DNA of 64,000 bases from Solirubrobacteraceae bacterium (GTDB lineage Bacteria; Actinomycetota; Thermoleophilia; Solirubrobacterales; Solirubrobacteraceae), in NCBI GenBank assembly GCA_024711025.1, contig JANJTP010000043.1:62001-126000 (forward strand), read 5' to 3'. Each line of letters begins with the position of its first letter. The first letter of the stretch is position 1. The notes below the pieces were generated by a model that searched no databases, was not told the DNA's origin, and was given only the letters and a program-made list of their open reading frames with translations. This document shows, one piece after another, positions 32,779-42,395 of the stretch. The position numbers and the translations under genes are program-made.

Positions 32779-34019
32779 CGCAGCGGCACCTCGCCATAGC
32801 GCTCCCGCTCCCAATCGGCCGACGAGGTCATGAGCACCTCGACCTCGGGAGCCAGCGCCTCCAGATAGGCGTCGAGCAGCAGGCGCGGCAGCAGTCGGGC
32901 GGCCAGCTCGCTGTCGCGCAGGCGCTCGTACGACTCCAGGAACGTTCGCGGCAACGCCGGCAGATCCTGCTCGTAGGCGTTGCCCACGATCGGCGGCGGC
33001 GGCTCGATCTCGCGGCGCATGCCGTCGAGGCCGGCGAGGATCTGCGCGCCGATCGTAAGGTAGAGGTTGCAGTCGGCGCCGCCGTCGCGGTGCTCGATGC
33101 GCGTGGCGCCCGGGCTACCCAGGACCGCGCGGACGGCGGCCGTGCGGTTGTCGGTCGCCCAGGCGACGACCGTCGGCGCGAACGAGCCGTCGGCGCGCCG
33201 GTGGTAGCCGTTCGGGGTCGGCGAGCCGAGCAGCGCCAGCTCGGTCATCGATTCCAGCAGGCCGGCGAGGTAGCCGCGGCCCTCGGCGCTCAGCTCGTCC
33301 TCGCCCCCGTGGAAGATGTTGCGGTCGTCGCGCCAGAGGCTCTGGTGGACATGCGCACCGCTGCCCGACTGGTCGGTCCAGGGCTTGGCCAGGAAGGTCG
33401 CGTCGAGCCCGGCGCGACGCGCCAGGATGCCGGTGAAGAGGCGCAGCAGCACGCCCTGGTCGGCGGCTGCGAGCGCGGGCCCGTGGGCGATGTTGACCTC
33501 GAACTGCCCGCCCGAGTACTCCGGGTTGGATGCCTCGATCGCGATCGCCATCGCACGCAGCTCGTTGCGGATCGCCGCGAGGACCGGCTCGCACTCGATG
33601 CGCGAGACGCTGTAGTTGTCGATCCACGGATAGACGGGCCTGCCGGTCGCGGGATCGACGAGGTAGAACTCGAGCTCGACCGCCGCGGCGACCTCGCAGC
33701 CGACCTCGCCGGCGCTCGCGGCAGAGGCCCGCAGGAAGCTGCGCGCGCACAGCGGGCTCGGGGCGCCCTCGTCGAGCAGGTCCGCGAGGACGACGCTCAC
33801 GTCGGCGTCCCACGGCAGCCCGCGCAGCGTCGACCAGTCCGGCTCGAGCCGCAGGCGTCCCTCGCCGCCGGCAGGCGACTGCACCGACCCGAAGCCCGCG
33901 CGCACGTCGGCTGCGTCGACGTGCAGCGCGCCGCGCTCGGCGGCCCGGCGCGTCGCCCGCATCACGTGCGCCCGACCGACCAGATCGGTCCAGACGACGT
34001 CGATCCACTCGGCGCTCAT
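32775..34019 (-). CDS. Glutamine-synthetase-family gamma-glutamyl amide ligase (probably active)
   Basis: The 414-residue protein has the beta-grasp start and the GS catalytic barrel with key motifs intact: AAAVELEFYLVDPATGRPVY (metal-binding Glu pair), NPEYSGGQFEVNIAHGPALA (Gly-Gln and Glu), TFLAKPWTDQSGSGAHVHQS (metal-binding His), and ATRIEHRDGGADCNLYLTIG (Arg and Glu). Members of this sub-family (PuuA, GlnA3-like, IpuC) join glutamate to an amine other than ammonia with ATP. With the PuuD-like hydrolase downstream, a gamma-glutamylated intermediate is likely. It overlaps the GlmL gene downstream and the degenerate GS gene upstream. Confidence 0.88.
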   Translation of the reverse strand: MSAEWIDVVWTDLVGRAHVMRATRRAAERGALHVDAADVRAGFGSVQSPAGGEGRLRLEPDWSTLRGLPWDADVSVVLADLLDEGAPSPLCARSFLRASAASAGEVGCEVAAAVELEFYLVDPATGRPVYPWIDNYSVSRIECEPVLAAIRNELRAMAIAIEASNPEYSGGQFEVNIAHGPALAAADQGVLLRLFTGILARRAGLDATFLAKPWTDQSGSGAHVHQSLWRDDRNIFHGGEDELSAEGRGYLAGLLESMTELALLGSPTPNGYHRRADGSFAPTVVAWATDNRTAAVRAVLGSPGATRIEHRDGGADCNLYLTIGAQILAGLDGMRREIEPPPPIVGNAYEQDLPALPRTFLESYERLRDSELAARLLPRLLLDAYLEALAPEVEVLMTSSADWERERYGEVPLR

Positions 34020-35215
34020 CAGCTCTGCATCCAATACCGCTCGATCTCCCAGTCGGTGACGGCCGCGGCGAACGACCGCGTCTCGTGCCGGAGCAGCGGC
34101 AGCGCGTTGTCGATCAACGCGCTGCCCAGCCAGTCTGCGACCCAGGGCGCCTCGACGAGGCGGTCGGCGGCCTCGTCGAGCGTCCGCGCCGAGGCCACGG
34201 GCGCGGTGCTCGTCGGCGCCCCGGCGGCCACCGCGGCCGCGGCCAGCACCGCGGCCAGCGCCGTCGTCGGGTCGGCCTCGCTCGATGCCCGGAGCGAGCC
34301 GATGGCCACACAGGACGCCCGGCGCTCGATCGTCGGCTCGCCCGGCGGCCCCGCCTTGAACGCCGTGATCGACGGCTGCAGCAGGGCGCGCACGTCGGCG
34401 ATCGCGCGCAGCAGCGCGGACGGCTCCGGTGCGGGCGAAGCGGGCCCATCGAGCTCGAGGTCGATCTCGAGCTGCGCGGGGCGCCCGGCCCCGGGAACGA
34501 CCGTCATGAAGACCGCGTTGAGCCCCTGCTGAAGCGCCACCTCCTTGACCGCCGCCTTCGCGACGAACGCCAGATCGGCAGCCTCACCCGCCTCGAGCGC
34601 CTCGAGTCCCAGGCGGAAGGAGCCGTCCCGTCGCGCGTCCAGCGACGCGACGGGAACGCCCGACGCGAGCAGCGCCTCGGCCGCGGCACGTAGGACCCCC
34701 TTGCCGGGCTCTCCCCTGCCGAGGCCGCCCGGAAGCAGCGCCACGCTCTCCCGGGGCGAGCGCATCAGCCTCCCGGAGAGCGTCAGCGACGCACGCACGC
34801 CGACCCCAGACTGGGCGAGCCGCGCAAGGACCGCGCGCAGAACGTTGCGCGGCGCGACCGCCAGCCGCTCGCCGTGATGGCTCTGCAGCTCGCCGAGGAC
34901 AAATGCCTCGCCGTCGGCCCAACAGGCCGGCCGCAGCGTGCCGACGTCGGGTCGCAGGTACATGTCCGGGTAGCCGGTCTCGAAGTTCGAGAAGGGCGTC
35001 TCCTGGATGATCGCGCAGCCGACGTCGACGACGATCATCCCGTCGCAGAAGCCGATCCGGCGGTCGGGGTCCGCAAGGAAGTCGTCGACCGGCACGCGCT
35101 TGCCGCGCCAGCCGCCGAGGCGGTCCGGCCACGAGACGCGCACCGTGTGGACGGTGCCGTCGGCGGCCGCCCGCCGGAGCCACTCGAGCCGCTCGTGCGC
35201 GATCTCGATCGTCAT
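34019..35215 (-). CDS. Degenerate glutamine-synthetase-like protein (likely pseudoenzyme)
   Basis: The 398-residue protein follows the glutamine-synthetase plan in its N-terminal third (TVRVSWPDRLGGWRGKRVPV, YPDMYLRPDVGTLRPACWAD). In the catalytic barrel the conserved residues are missing: where the metal-binding Glu pair should be it has RASLTLSGRL; where the active paralogue has TFLAKPWTDQSGSGAHVHQS it has NAVFMTVVPGAGRPAQLEID, without the metal-binding His; and IEHRDGG is replaced by VAIGSLRAS. It is open over its full length, so it is not a decaying pseudogene. It may pair with the active enzyme encoded directly downstream, with which it overlaps. Confidence 0.75.
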   Translation of the reverse strand: MTIEIAHERLEWLRRAAADGTVHTVRVSWPDRLGGWRGKRVPVDDFLADPDRRIGFCDGMIVVDVGCAIIQETPFSNFETGYPDMYLRPDVGTLRPACWADGEAFVLGELQSHHGERLAVAPRNVLRAVLARLAQSGVGVRASLTLSGRLMRSPRESVALLPGGLGRGEPGKGVLRAAAEALLASGVPVASLDARRDGSFRLGLEALEAGEAADLAFVAKAAVKEVALQQGLNAVFMTVVPGAGRPAQLEIDLELDGPASPAPEPSALLRAIADVRALLQPSITAFKAGPPGEPTIERRASCVAIGSLRASSEADPTTALAAVLAAAAVAAGAPTSTAPVASARTLDEAADRLVEAPWVADWLGSALIDNALPLLRHETRSFAAAVTDWEIERYWMQS

Positions 35216-36417
35216 GCCTCCACCCGTTCGAACAGCGTCGCGATTCCCTGACCTGCGGCGATGCAGAGCGAGGCGATCCCGTAGCGTGCCCCGCGTCGCT
35301 CCATCTCGTGCAGCAGGGTGACGGTCAGCCGCGTGCCCGAGTTGCCGAGGGCGTGGCCGAGCGCGAGTGCGCCGCCGTTGACGTTGAGGCGCTCGTCGTC
35401 GAGGTCGAGCTCGCGGACACAGGCGATCACCTGGGCGGCGAACGCCTCGTTGATCTCGACCAGCTCGACGTCGTCGAGCGCGACGCCGGTGCGCTCGAGC
35501 AGCCGCCTGATGGCGAGGACCGGTGCGATCGAGAAGCGCTGCGGCTCGACCGCGGCGAGCGCCGTCCCGACGACGCGGGCCAGGGGGCGGGCACCCGGCG
35601 GCAGCGGCGCGTCCTGCGCCGCGAGCACCAGCGCGCTGGCCCCGTCGCTGACAGGTGACGCGTTGCCGGCCGTGATGTCCGGCGCCTGCGGGTCGTAGGG
35701 CCGCAGGCGCGCGAGCCGCTCCAGCGAGGTGTCGGCGCGGATCGTCTCGTCGACGGCGAGGGCCGCGCCGGTGCCCGGCGCGGGCACGATCGTCAGCTCA
35801 TCGGCGAAGCGTCCGGCCGCGGCCGCGGCGGCAGCGCGCAGATGGCTGCGCTCGGCGAAGCGATCCATCTCCTCGCGCGAGATGCCCATCTCATCCGCGA
35901 TGAGCTGCGCGCCCTGCGGCATCTCGATCATCGTCCCGTCGGCCTCGAGCGCCGGGTGCTGGGGCCCGCCGGCACCGCTGAACATCGCGTCGCGCGCCGC
36001 TATCGGGCCGACGTACTTCGCGCCGAGCGGCTTGCGGATCGGCCAGGTCGAGCGGCTCATCGACTCCACCCCGGCCGCCACCCCGGCATCGATCGACCCG
36101 GCCGCGATCGCGTGAGCGAGAGCGTTGAGGGCCGCAAGCCCGGAGCCGCAGAAGCGATTCACGGACATGCCCGCGGTGCTGGTCGGAAGCCCCGCAAGCA
36201 GCGCCGCGTAGCGTGCGACATTGCCCATCGCCTCGCCCGAAGCGTTGACGATGCCGACGGAGACCTCCTCGATCGCCTCGGGCGCGAGCGGCGAGCGCGC
36301 CAGCGCCTCGGCGAGCACGTGTGCGAGCAGGTCGTCGGGGCGAACCTCCGACAGCGCGCCGCCGTGACGACCGACGGGGGTCCGTACCGCGGAGAGGATC
36401 AGCGGCGTGCGCGGCAT
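35212..36417 (-). CDS. Thiolase (acetyl-CoA acetyltransferase-like)
   Basis: The 401-residue protein keeps all thiolase catalytic elements: the nucleophile SVNRFCGSGLAALNALAHAI (Cys90), ELVEINEAFAAQ, GGALALGHALGNSGTR (catalytic His) and LCIAAGQGIATLFE (second Cys). It cleaves a 3-oxoacyl-CoA with CoA or runs the reverse condensation. In this locus it could split the 3-oxoacyl-CoA formed after ketone carboxylation and CoA transfer. I chose the ATG at 36417; a GTG at 36432, overlapping the permease stop (GTGA), is also possible. Its stop overlaps the degenerate GS start. Confidence 0.93.
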   Translation of the reverse strand: MPRTPLILSAVRTPVGRHGGALSEVRPDDLLAHVLAEALARSPLAPEAIEEVSVGIVNASGEAMGNVARYAALLAGLPTSTAGMSVNRFCGSGLAALNALAHAIAAGSIDAGVAAGVESMSRSTWPIRKPLGAKYVGPIAARDAMFSGAGGPQHPALEADGTMIEMPQGAQLIADEMGISREEMDRFAERSHLRAAAAAAAGRFADELTIVPAPGTGAALAVDETIRADTSLERLARLRPYDPQAPDITAGNASPVSDGASALVLAAQDAPLPPGARPLARVVGTALAAVEPQRFSIAPVLAIRRLLERTGVALDDVELVEINEAFAAQVIACVRELDLDDERLNVNGGALALGHALGNSGTRLTVTLLHEMERRGARYGIASLCIAAGQGIATLFERVEA

Positions 36418-36428
36418 CGGTCCCGTGA

Positions 36429-37295
36429 TCACGCTGCGCCTCCGTGGCCGCGCGTACGGCGCGAGCGCGCGATCGTGACCGTCGAGATCGTGACGAGCGC
36501 GACCGAGACGATCGCGATGACCGTCAGGATCGCGTTGACGACCGGGGAGAAGCCCTGGCGCAGCAGCGTCCAGATGTGGACGGGCAGGGTCTGCTCGTTG
36601 CCGCTGACGAAGAAGGTGACGATCACCTCGTCGAACGAGACCGTGAACCCGAGCACCGCCCCGGCGATCAGCGACGTGCGGATCGACGGGAAGATCACAT
36701 TGGCAAACGTGCGCAGAGGCCCGGCGCCGAGGTCCATCGAGGCCTGCTCGAGCGATGGATCCAGCGCCTGCAGGCGCTGGGCGACGACGAACATGATGAT
36801 CGGCGTGATGAAGGCGATGTGCGCAACGATGATCGCCAGCAGGCCCGGCTGGATCCCGATCTGGCGGAACGCGAGCAGCAGCGAGATGCCGAGCACCATC
36901 CCGGGCATCACGAACGGCAGCCCGATCAGCGCCTGCAGGATCCGCAGGCCGCGCATCTGCGAGCGGGTGAAGAGGATCGCGAAGCCGGTGCCGGCGATCA
37001 TGGAGACGACGACCGCGACGATGGAAACCTTGGCGCTGTAGAGCAGCGCGTCGATCATCGCACCGTCGTGTGCGAGCTTGGTGTACCAGTCGGTGGTGAA
37101 GCCCTTGAGGGGCAGGCTCTGGACGGCGCCCTTGTTGAAGGAGAACACCGCCATCACCAGGAGCGGCGCGTAGAGGAAGAGAAAGACCAGCCCGGCGAAT
37201 GCGAGCGCTGCTACGCGCCGAGCGCCCGGCCTGACCTCGGCCGACGGGTGCGGCACGGCAGCGGCCGGGAGGGCCGTAGGTGCGGCGGCGCTCAC
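36429..37295 (-). CDS. ABC transporter permease (PotC-like)
   Basis: The 288-residue protein has six predicted membrane helices, starting with VAALAFAGLVFLFLYAPLLV, and the cytoplasmic EAA loop QASMDLGAGPLRTFANVIFP that docks on the ATPase. It is the second permease of a spermidine/putrescine-type importer (2.A/3.A PotABCD class). The start is a GTG that overlaps the stop of the first permease (GTGA). Its stop lies just before the thiolase gene. Confidence 0.92.
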   Translation of the reverse strand: MSAAAPTALPAAAVPHPSAEVRPGARRVAALAFAGLVFLFLYAPLLVMAVFSFNKGAVQSLPLKGFTTDWYTKLAHDGAMIDALLYSAKVSIVAVVVSMIAGTGFAILFTRSQMRGLRILQALIGLPFVMPGMVLGISLLLAFRQIGIQPGLLAIIVAHIAFITPIIMFVVAQRLQALDPSLEQASMDLGAGPLRTFANVIFPSIRTSLIAGAVLGFTVSFDEVIVTFFVSGNEQTLPVHIWTLLRQGFSPVVNAILTVIAIVSVALVTISTVTIARSRRTRGHGGAA

Positions 37296-38172
37296 GCTGT
37301 CTCTCCCTCGAGGACGTAGCGCTTGCGCAGCAACAGCGACGCAAGCCCGAGGAAGACCAGCGCGCAGACGACGGTCGTCAGTGCGAGCGCCGCCCCGTAG
37401 GGCCAGTTGTTGAGGCCGCCGAACGCCTGCAGCACGAAGCTGCCGATCATCGTGCCGCTGAAGCCGCCGACGAGCGCCGGCGTGACGTAGTCGCCGAAGA
37501 CGATGACGAAGACGAGCATGTAGCCGACGACGACCGCCGGGCGGGCGATCGGCCAGATCACCGTCCGCAGCGTGTGCCACGAGGACGCACCGCAGTCGCC
37601 GGCCGCCTCGTAGAGGCTCGGCGGGATCCGGTCCAGCAGCGTATACGCGGCCAGGAAGACGTAGGGGATCCCGACGTAGGTCATCACGATCCCGACCGCC
37701 CACGGCGAGAACAGGAAGATGCCCGACGGTTTGCTGATCAGCCCCGTCTGCTCGAGGAAGCCGTTGAGGATGCCGTTCTCGCCGAGGATGATCTTCCACG
37801 AGAAGACGCGCATCAGGAAGCTCACCCACAGCGGCACGATCACCAGCAGCGCCGCGAGAAACTTGCGCCGGCCGAAGTAGCGCACGACGACGTAGGCGAG
37901 CGGGAATGCGATGAGCGTCGCGAGCGTCGCCGCGACCGTCGCGATCAGGAACGAGCGCAGCAGCAGCGTCAGCACGGTGTCCGAGTGGATCACCTGCGAG
38001 TAGTTGTCCAGCGTGAACGTCTTCTGAACCCCGAAGATCTGGTTCTTCCAGAAGCTGTAGAGGACGAGGATGACGTTCGGCGCCAGCACGAAGACGGCGA
38101 TCCAGAGGAGCGCCGGCGCAGTCGTCAGGGCGCGACCCAGCGACCGAGGCATGCGCGCGGCAACGACGCTCA

Positions 38173-38173
<1 letters not shown>
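37292..38173 (-). CDS. ABC transporter permease (PotB-like)
   Basis: The 293-residue protein has six hydrophobic helices (APALLWIAVFVLAPNVILVL first) and an EAA loop, EAAGDCGASSWHTLRTVIWP. Sequence features such as LLVIVPLWVSFLMRVFSWK and ILGENGILNGFLEQTGLI are typical of PotB. Together with the adjacent PotC-like permease it forms the membrane channel. Start and stop both overlap the neighbouring transporter genes, so the subunits are translated in a fixed ratio. Confidence 0.93.
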
Positions 38174-39332
<1,159 letters not shown>

Positions 39333-39336
<4 letters not shown>

Positions 39337-40517
39337 AGGCCCGACTTGAACTCGTTCCAAGCGGAGAGCCACTCGTCGACGTTCGGGACACGCTTGAGGA
39401 GCTTGATCCGCTCGAAGAAGGACGCGCCCTCAGCCGTGTAGGGCAGCAGCGTCGTGTTGAGTGCCTTCTCGTCGAGACCGGCCGAAACGGCCTCCTGCGA
39501 CTTCGCGGCATCCAGCGTCAGGATGCTGGTGTTGCTCGTCGCCGCCGCAAATCGCGCCTGCCACGAAACCGACATCGTGTAGTCGATGAAGTCGTACGCC
39601 AAGGCGGCCTTCTTCTCGCCGGCCTTGGTCAGCACGTAGTTGTCGCTCCATGCCGCGGCCCCCTCCTTCGGGATCGTCTGCTTGAGCTCGATCCCGTCGT
39701 CGCGCAGCTTGACCTGGGTTCCGATGTTGTAGAGCACTCCGAGGTGGACCTCACCGCCTCCGAAGTCCGTCGTCTGGTCGTCGATCGAGGCCGCGACGTG
39801 GTTCACCTGCCCCCGCAGGTCCATCAGCGCCTTCTTCATCTGCGTCATCTGCTGCTCGTCGAGGTCGAACGGGTTCTCGAACCCGAGCATGATCGGGATG
39901 AACGGCATGATCGTCGTCGGGTCGTCGACAAGGCTGACCTTGCCCTTGTACTTGGGGTCGTAGAGGACGCGCCAGGAGTCCGGGTCCGGTGAGACCTTGT
40001 CCGGAAGCCAGCAGAGCGGCTCGTCGCCCCAGTTGTAGACGATCGCGTAGTTCTTGCCCTTGTACTCGGTCGCATCCCGCCACTTGAGGCCGGGCAGGAT
40101 GTTCTTCATGTTCGGGACCTTGCTTTCGTCGACCGGGACGATGAGCCCCGCGTCGACGTAGTTCTCGACCCAGCCGGACGTCGCGAGGACCAGGTCGAAG
40201 GCATCCGGGCTGGCGCGCACCTTCGCGAAGCCGTCCGGGACGCCGCCGAAGAGCTGCGTGTTGACCTTGACGCCGCGCAGCTTCTCGTACTCGGCGATCC
40301 ACTTCTTGTCGTGGTAGCCCGACCAGGTGAAGACGTTGAGCGTCTCGCCCTTGAACGAGTCGGGCGACACCGCGGCGCCGCTTGTCGTCGTCGTCGTCGA
40401 CGACTCCGACCCCCCGCAGCCGGGTAGCCCGGCGAAAGCGGCACCGCCGAGCGCCGCGAGCGCCAGGGCCTGGCGACGGGTGTATTTGGAGCCGACTGAC
40501 TTGAACGGTTCCGGCAT
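39333..40517 (-). CDS. Polyamine-type ABC transporter substrate-binding lipoprotein
   Basis: An ATG at 40517 sits behind a strong ribosome-binding site (GGAGGAG). The 394-residue protein has a twin-arginine motif (KYTRRQALALAALGG) and a lipobox (FAGLPGCGG), so it is a Tat-exported lipoprotein. The mature part is PotD-like (class D): LNVFTWSGYHDKKWIAEYEK, NYAIVYNWGDEPLCWLPDKV and YVLTKAGEKKAALAYDFIDY. The usual acidic and aromatic pocket residues of polyamine binders cannot be fully assigned by eye, so the ligand is open. Confidence 0.9.
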
Positions 40518-40564
40518 CTGCACTCTCCTCCTCGGGAACGCTCGGATCGGCGACGGTCCGCCGC

Positions 40565-41326
40565 TCAGGGCATTGGGGCGATGGCGGTCTGACCGCCATC
40601 GACGAACAGCGTCGAGCCCGTCAGGAAGTCGGGCGCGTCGGTCGCCAGGTAGGCGATGAAGCCGGCGAGCTCCTCAGGGCGGCCGAGGCGCGCCAGCGGG
40701 TTGATCCGCCGCAGATCCTCCGGGGTCGCCGCCTCGACGAACTCGGCGATCATCGGCGTGTCGACCCAGCCGGGCGCCACCGCGGTGACCGCGATGCCGT
40801 GCTCGGCCAGGTCGACGGCCATCGACCGGGCAACCGAGATAATCGCGGCCTTGGCCGCGCTGTAGTGGGCGGTCTCGGGCTCCGAGACGGCACCGTTGAT
40901 CGATGAGATCAGGATGATCCGCCCGTGGCCGGCGTCGCGCATGCGCCGGGCGGCAGCGACCGCGCACAGGACGCTGCCACGCAGCACGACGTCGAGGCAG
41001 CGGTCCCACGCGTCGGCCGTCATGTCGAGGATGTGAACGGGCTCGAAGCTTGCCGCCGCAGTGACGAGGACGTCGATCGAGCCGAAGCGGTCGGCCGCTT
41101 CGGCGACCAGCGCCTCGCAATCCTCGGGGCGGCCGACGTCTGCGACGCGGTGCTCGATGACCGCGCCGGGCACGGCCGCACGCACCTGACGGCACGCATC
41201 CTCGAGCGCCTCTTCGCGGCGCCCACCGATCAGCACTGCCAGGCCGGCCGCCGCGAGCGCCTGGGCGCTGGCGAGGCCGATGCCGCTGCCACCTCCGGTG
41301 ACGACGGCGACCGATCGCTCACTCAT
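40565..41326 (-). CDS. Short-chain dehydrogenase/reductase (first gene of the long operon)
   Basis: The 253-residue SDR has the nucleotide loop VAVVTGGGSGIGLASAQALA, the catalytic Ser in IILISSINGAVSEPETAHYS and the Tyr-x3-Lys pair YSAAK, with VAPGWVDTPMI after it. An AGGAG ribosome-binding site precedes the ATG at 41326. The basic residues after the first strand (GGRREE) favour NADP(H). Its promoter is nearly identical to that of the next SDR. A role in oxidising an alcohol to a ketone in the same pathway is inference. Confidence 0.92.
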   Translation of the reverse strand: MSERSVAVVTGGGSGIGLASAQALAAAGLAVLIGGRREEALEDACRQVRAAVPGAVIEHRVADVGRPEDCEALVAEAADRFGSIDVLVTAAASFEPVHILDMTADAWDRCLDVVLRGSVLCAVAAARRMRDAGHGRIILISSINGAVSEPETAHYSAAKAAIISVARSMAVDLAEHGIAVTAVAPGWVDTPMIAEFVEAATPEDLRRINPLARLGRPEELAGFIAYLATDAPDFLTGSTLFVDGGQTAIAPMP

Positions 41327-41423
41327 CTGCAGAATCTCCTCTGGACGAAGGGAGCCGCGCAGCCCGTCCCGCGGACCCGAAGCCGACACGCCGCCAGCGC
41401 ATCTCCCCCTCCAATGAACGAAC

Positions 41424-41452
41424 AGAATATCCGGTGTACGCGCTGCATGCAA
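41424..41452 (-). promoter_or_regulatory. Promoter of the SDR-transporter-mutase operon
   Basis: On the minus strand TTGCAT (41447-41452) and TATTCT (41424-41429) flank a 17-base spacer that contains GCGTACAC at positions 6-13. The region 41427-41454 matches 42337-42364 at 24 of 28 bases. The leader to the ATG is about 90 bases and shows no riboswitch-like fold. Confidence 0.75.
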
Positions 41453-41457
41453 GTAGT

Positions 41458-41498
41458 AAAAGGGCCTCCGCCCCAGCCCGGAACCCGGGCTGGGGCGG
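41458..41498 (-). terminator. Intrinsic terminator after the second SDR
   Basis: A perfect 14-bp stem (CCGCCCCAGCCCGG at 41468-41481 and its complement at 41485-41498) with a 3-base loop is followed, in the minus direction, by a short TTTT tract. It separates the second SDR from the next promoter. Confidence 0.85.
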
Positions 41499-41502
41499 CA
41501 GC

Positions 41503-42252
41503 TCACTGCGCCAAGAAGCCCCCGTCGATGATCAGCTCGGTGCCGGTTATGTACGAGGCCTCGTCCGATGCCAGGAAGAGCACTCCCTGCGAGATCTCCC
41601 GTGGCTGCGCGCCGCGCTTCATCGGCGTCGCCTCGGCGACGGCCCGCTCCACCTCGGGCCCCTCCTCGGCGCTCATCGGCGTCAGGACCAGGCCCGGACA
41701 GACGCTGTTGACGCGGATCCCGTCGCCGACGTGCGTCAATGCCGCGCTCTTGGTCATCAGCGCCACCGCGCCCTTGCTCGCCTGGTAGGCGATGTACTCC
41801 TCCGCGCCGACGAGCCCCCAGATCGAGGACGTGTTGACGATCGAGCCGGTCCCGGCCCGCTGCATGGCTGGAATCGCCGCCTTCATGCCGAGGAAGACGC
41901 CGGTTTGATTGACGGCGATCACCTGCGCCCAGTGCTCCTCGGTCTCGTCGAGGATGCTCGGCATCCCGAGGATCCCGGCGTTGTTCACGAGCACGTCGAG
42001 CTTCCCGTAGAGCTTCTCCGCGAGGGCGACGGCCGCCTGCCAGTCGGCGCTGCGGGTCACGTCGAGGCGTGTATACGTGACATCGAAGCCTCGCTCGGAA
42101 AGGGCGCCCGCCGTCGCCTCGCCTTCGGCATCGAGGATGTCGCCGAGCACCACGCTGGCGCCCTGCTCCGCGAAGAGCTCGGCATGAGAGGCCCCCTGTC
42201 CCCGTGCTGCCCCCGAGATCAGGGCGACCTTCCCAGTCAACCGACCGCTCAT
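41503..42252 (-). CDS. Short-chain dehydrogenase/reductase (monocistronic)
   Basis: The 249-residue SDR has VALISGAARGQGASHAELFA as its nucleotide loop, an Asp after the second strand (VVLGDILDAEGEA) that favours NAD, the LVNNAGILG motif, catalytic Ser (IVNTSSIWGLVGAEEY) and the pair YQASK. The C-terminal ELIIDGGFLAQ is standard. It has its own promoter and terminator. The promoter match to the long operon suggests shared control and a related oxidation step. Confidence 0.92.
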   Translation of the reverse strand: MSGRLTGKVALISGAARGQGASHAELFAEQGASVVLGDILDAEGEATAGALSERGFDVTYTRLDVTRSADWQAAVALAEKLYGKLDVLVNNAGILGMPSILDETEEHWAQVIAVNQTGVFLGMKAAIPAMQRAGTGSIVNTSSIWGLVGAEEYIAYQASKGAVALMTKSAALTHVGDGIRVNSVCPGLVLTPMSAEEGPEVERAVAEATPMKRGAQPREISQGVLFLASDEASYITGTELIIDGGFLAQ

Positions 42253-42333
42253 CTGCAACCTCTCCTCTCGAAGGCGTGCGCCTGCCGGGGCACGGGATCG
42301 TCGATCTGCCATCACCCGACAACGACGCATGAG

Positions 42334-42362
42334 TTTATATCCGATGTACGCATTGGATGCAA
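42334..42362 (-). promoter_or_regulatory. Promoter of the second SDR
   Basis: TTGCAT (42357-42362) and TATAAA (42334-42339) are 17 bases apart on the minus strand. The spacer carries GCGTACAT at positions 6-13, as in the promoter at 41424-41452. Confidence 0.78.
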
Positions 42363-42395
42363 GTCTCATTCGCCACGACACGCGTGGTTCCTCGC

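Noticed and set aside
41327-41423. B12 riboswitch in the leader of the operon that contains the B12 mutase
   Set aside because: The leader is about 90 bases and shows no B12-box-like sequence or suitable stems.
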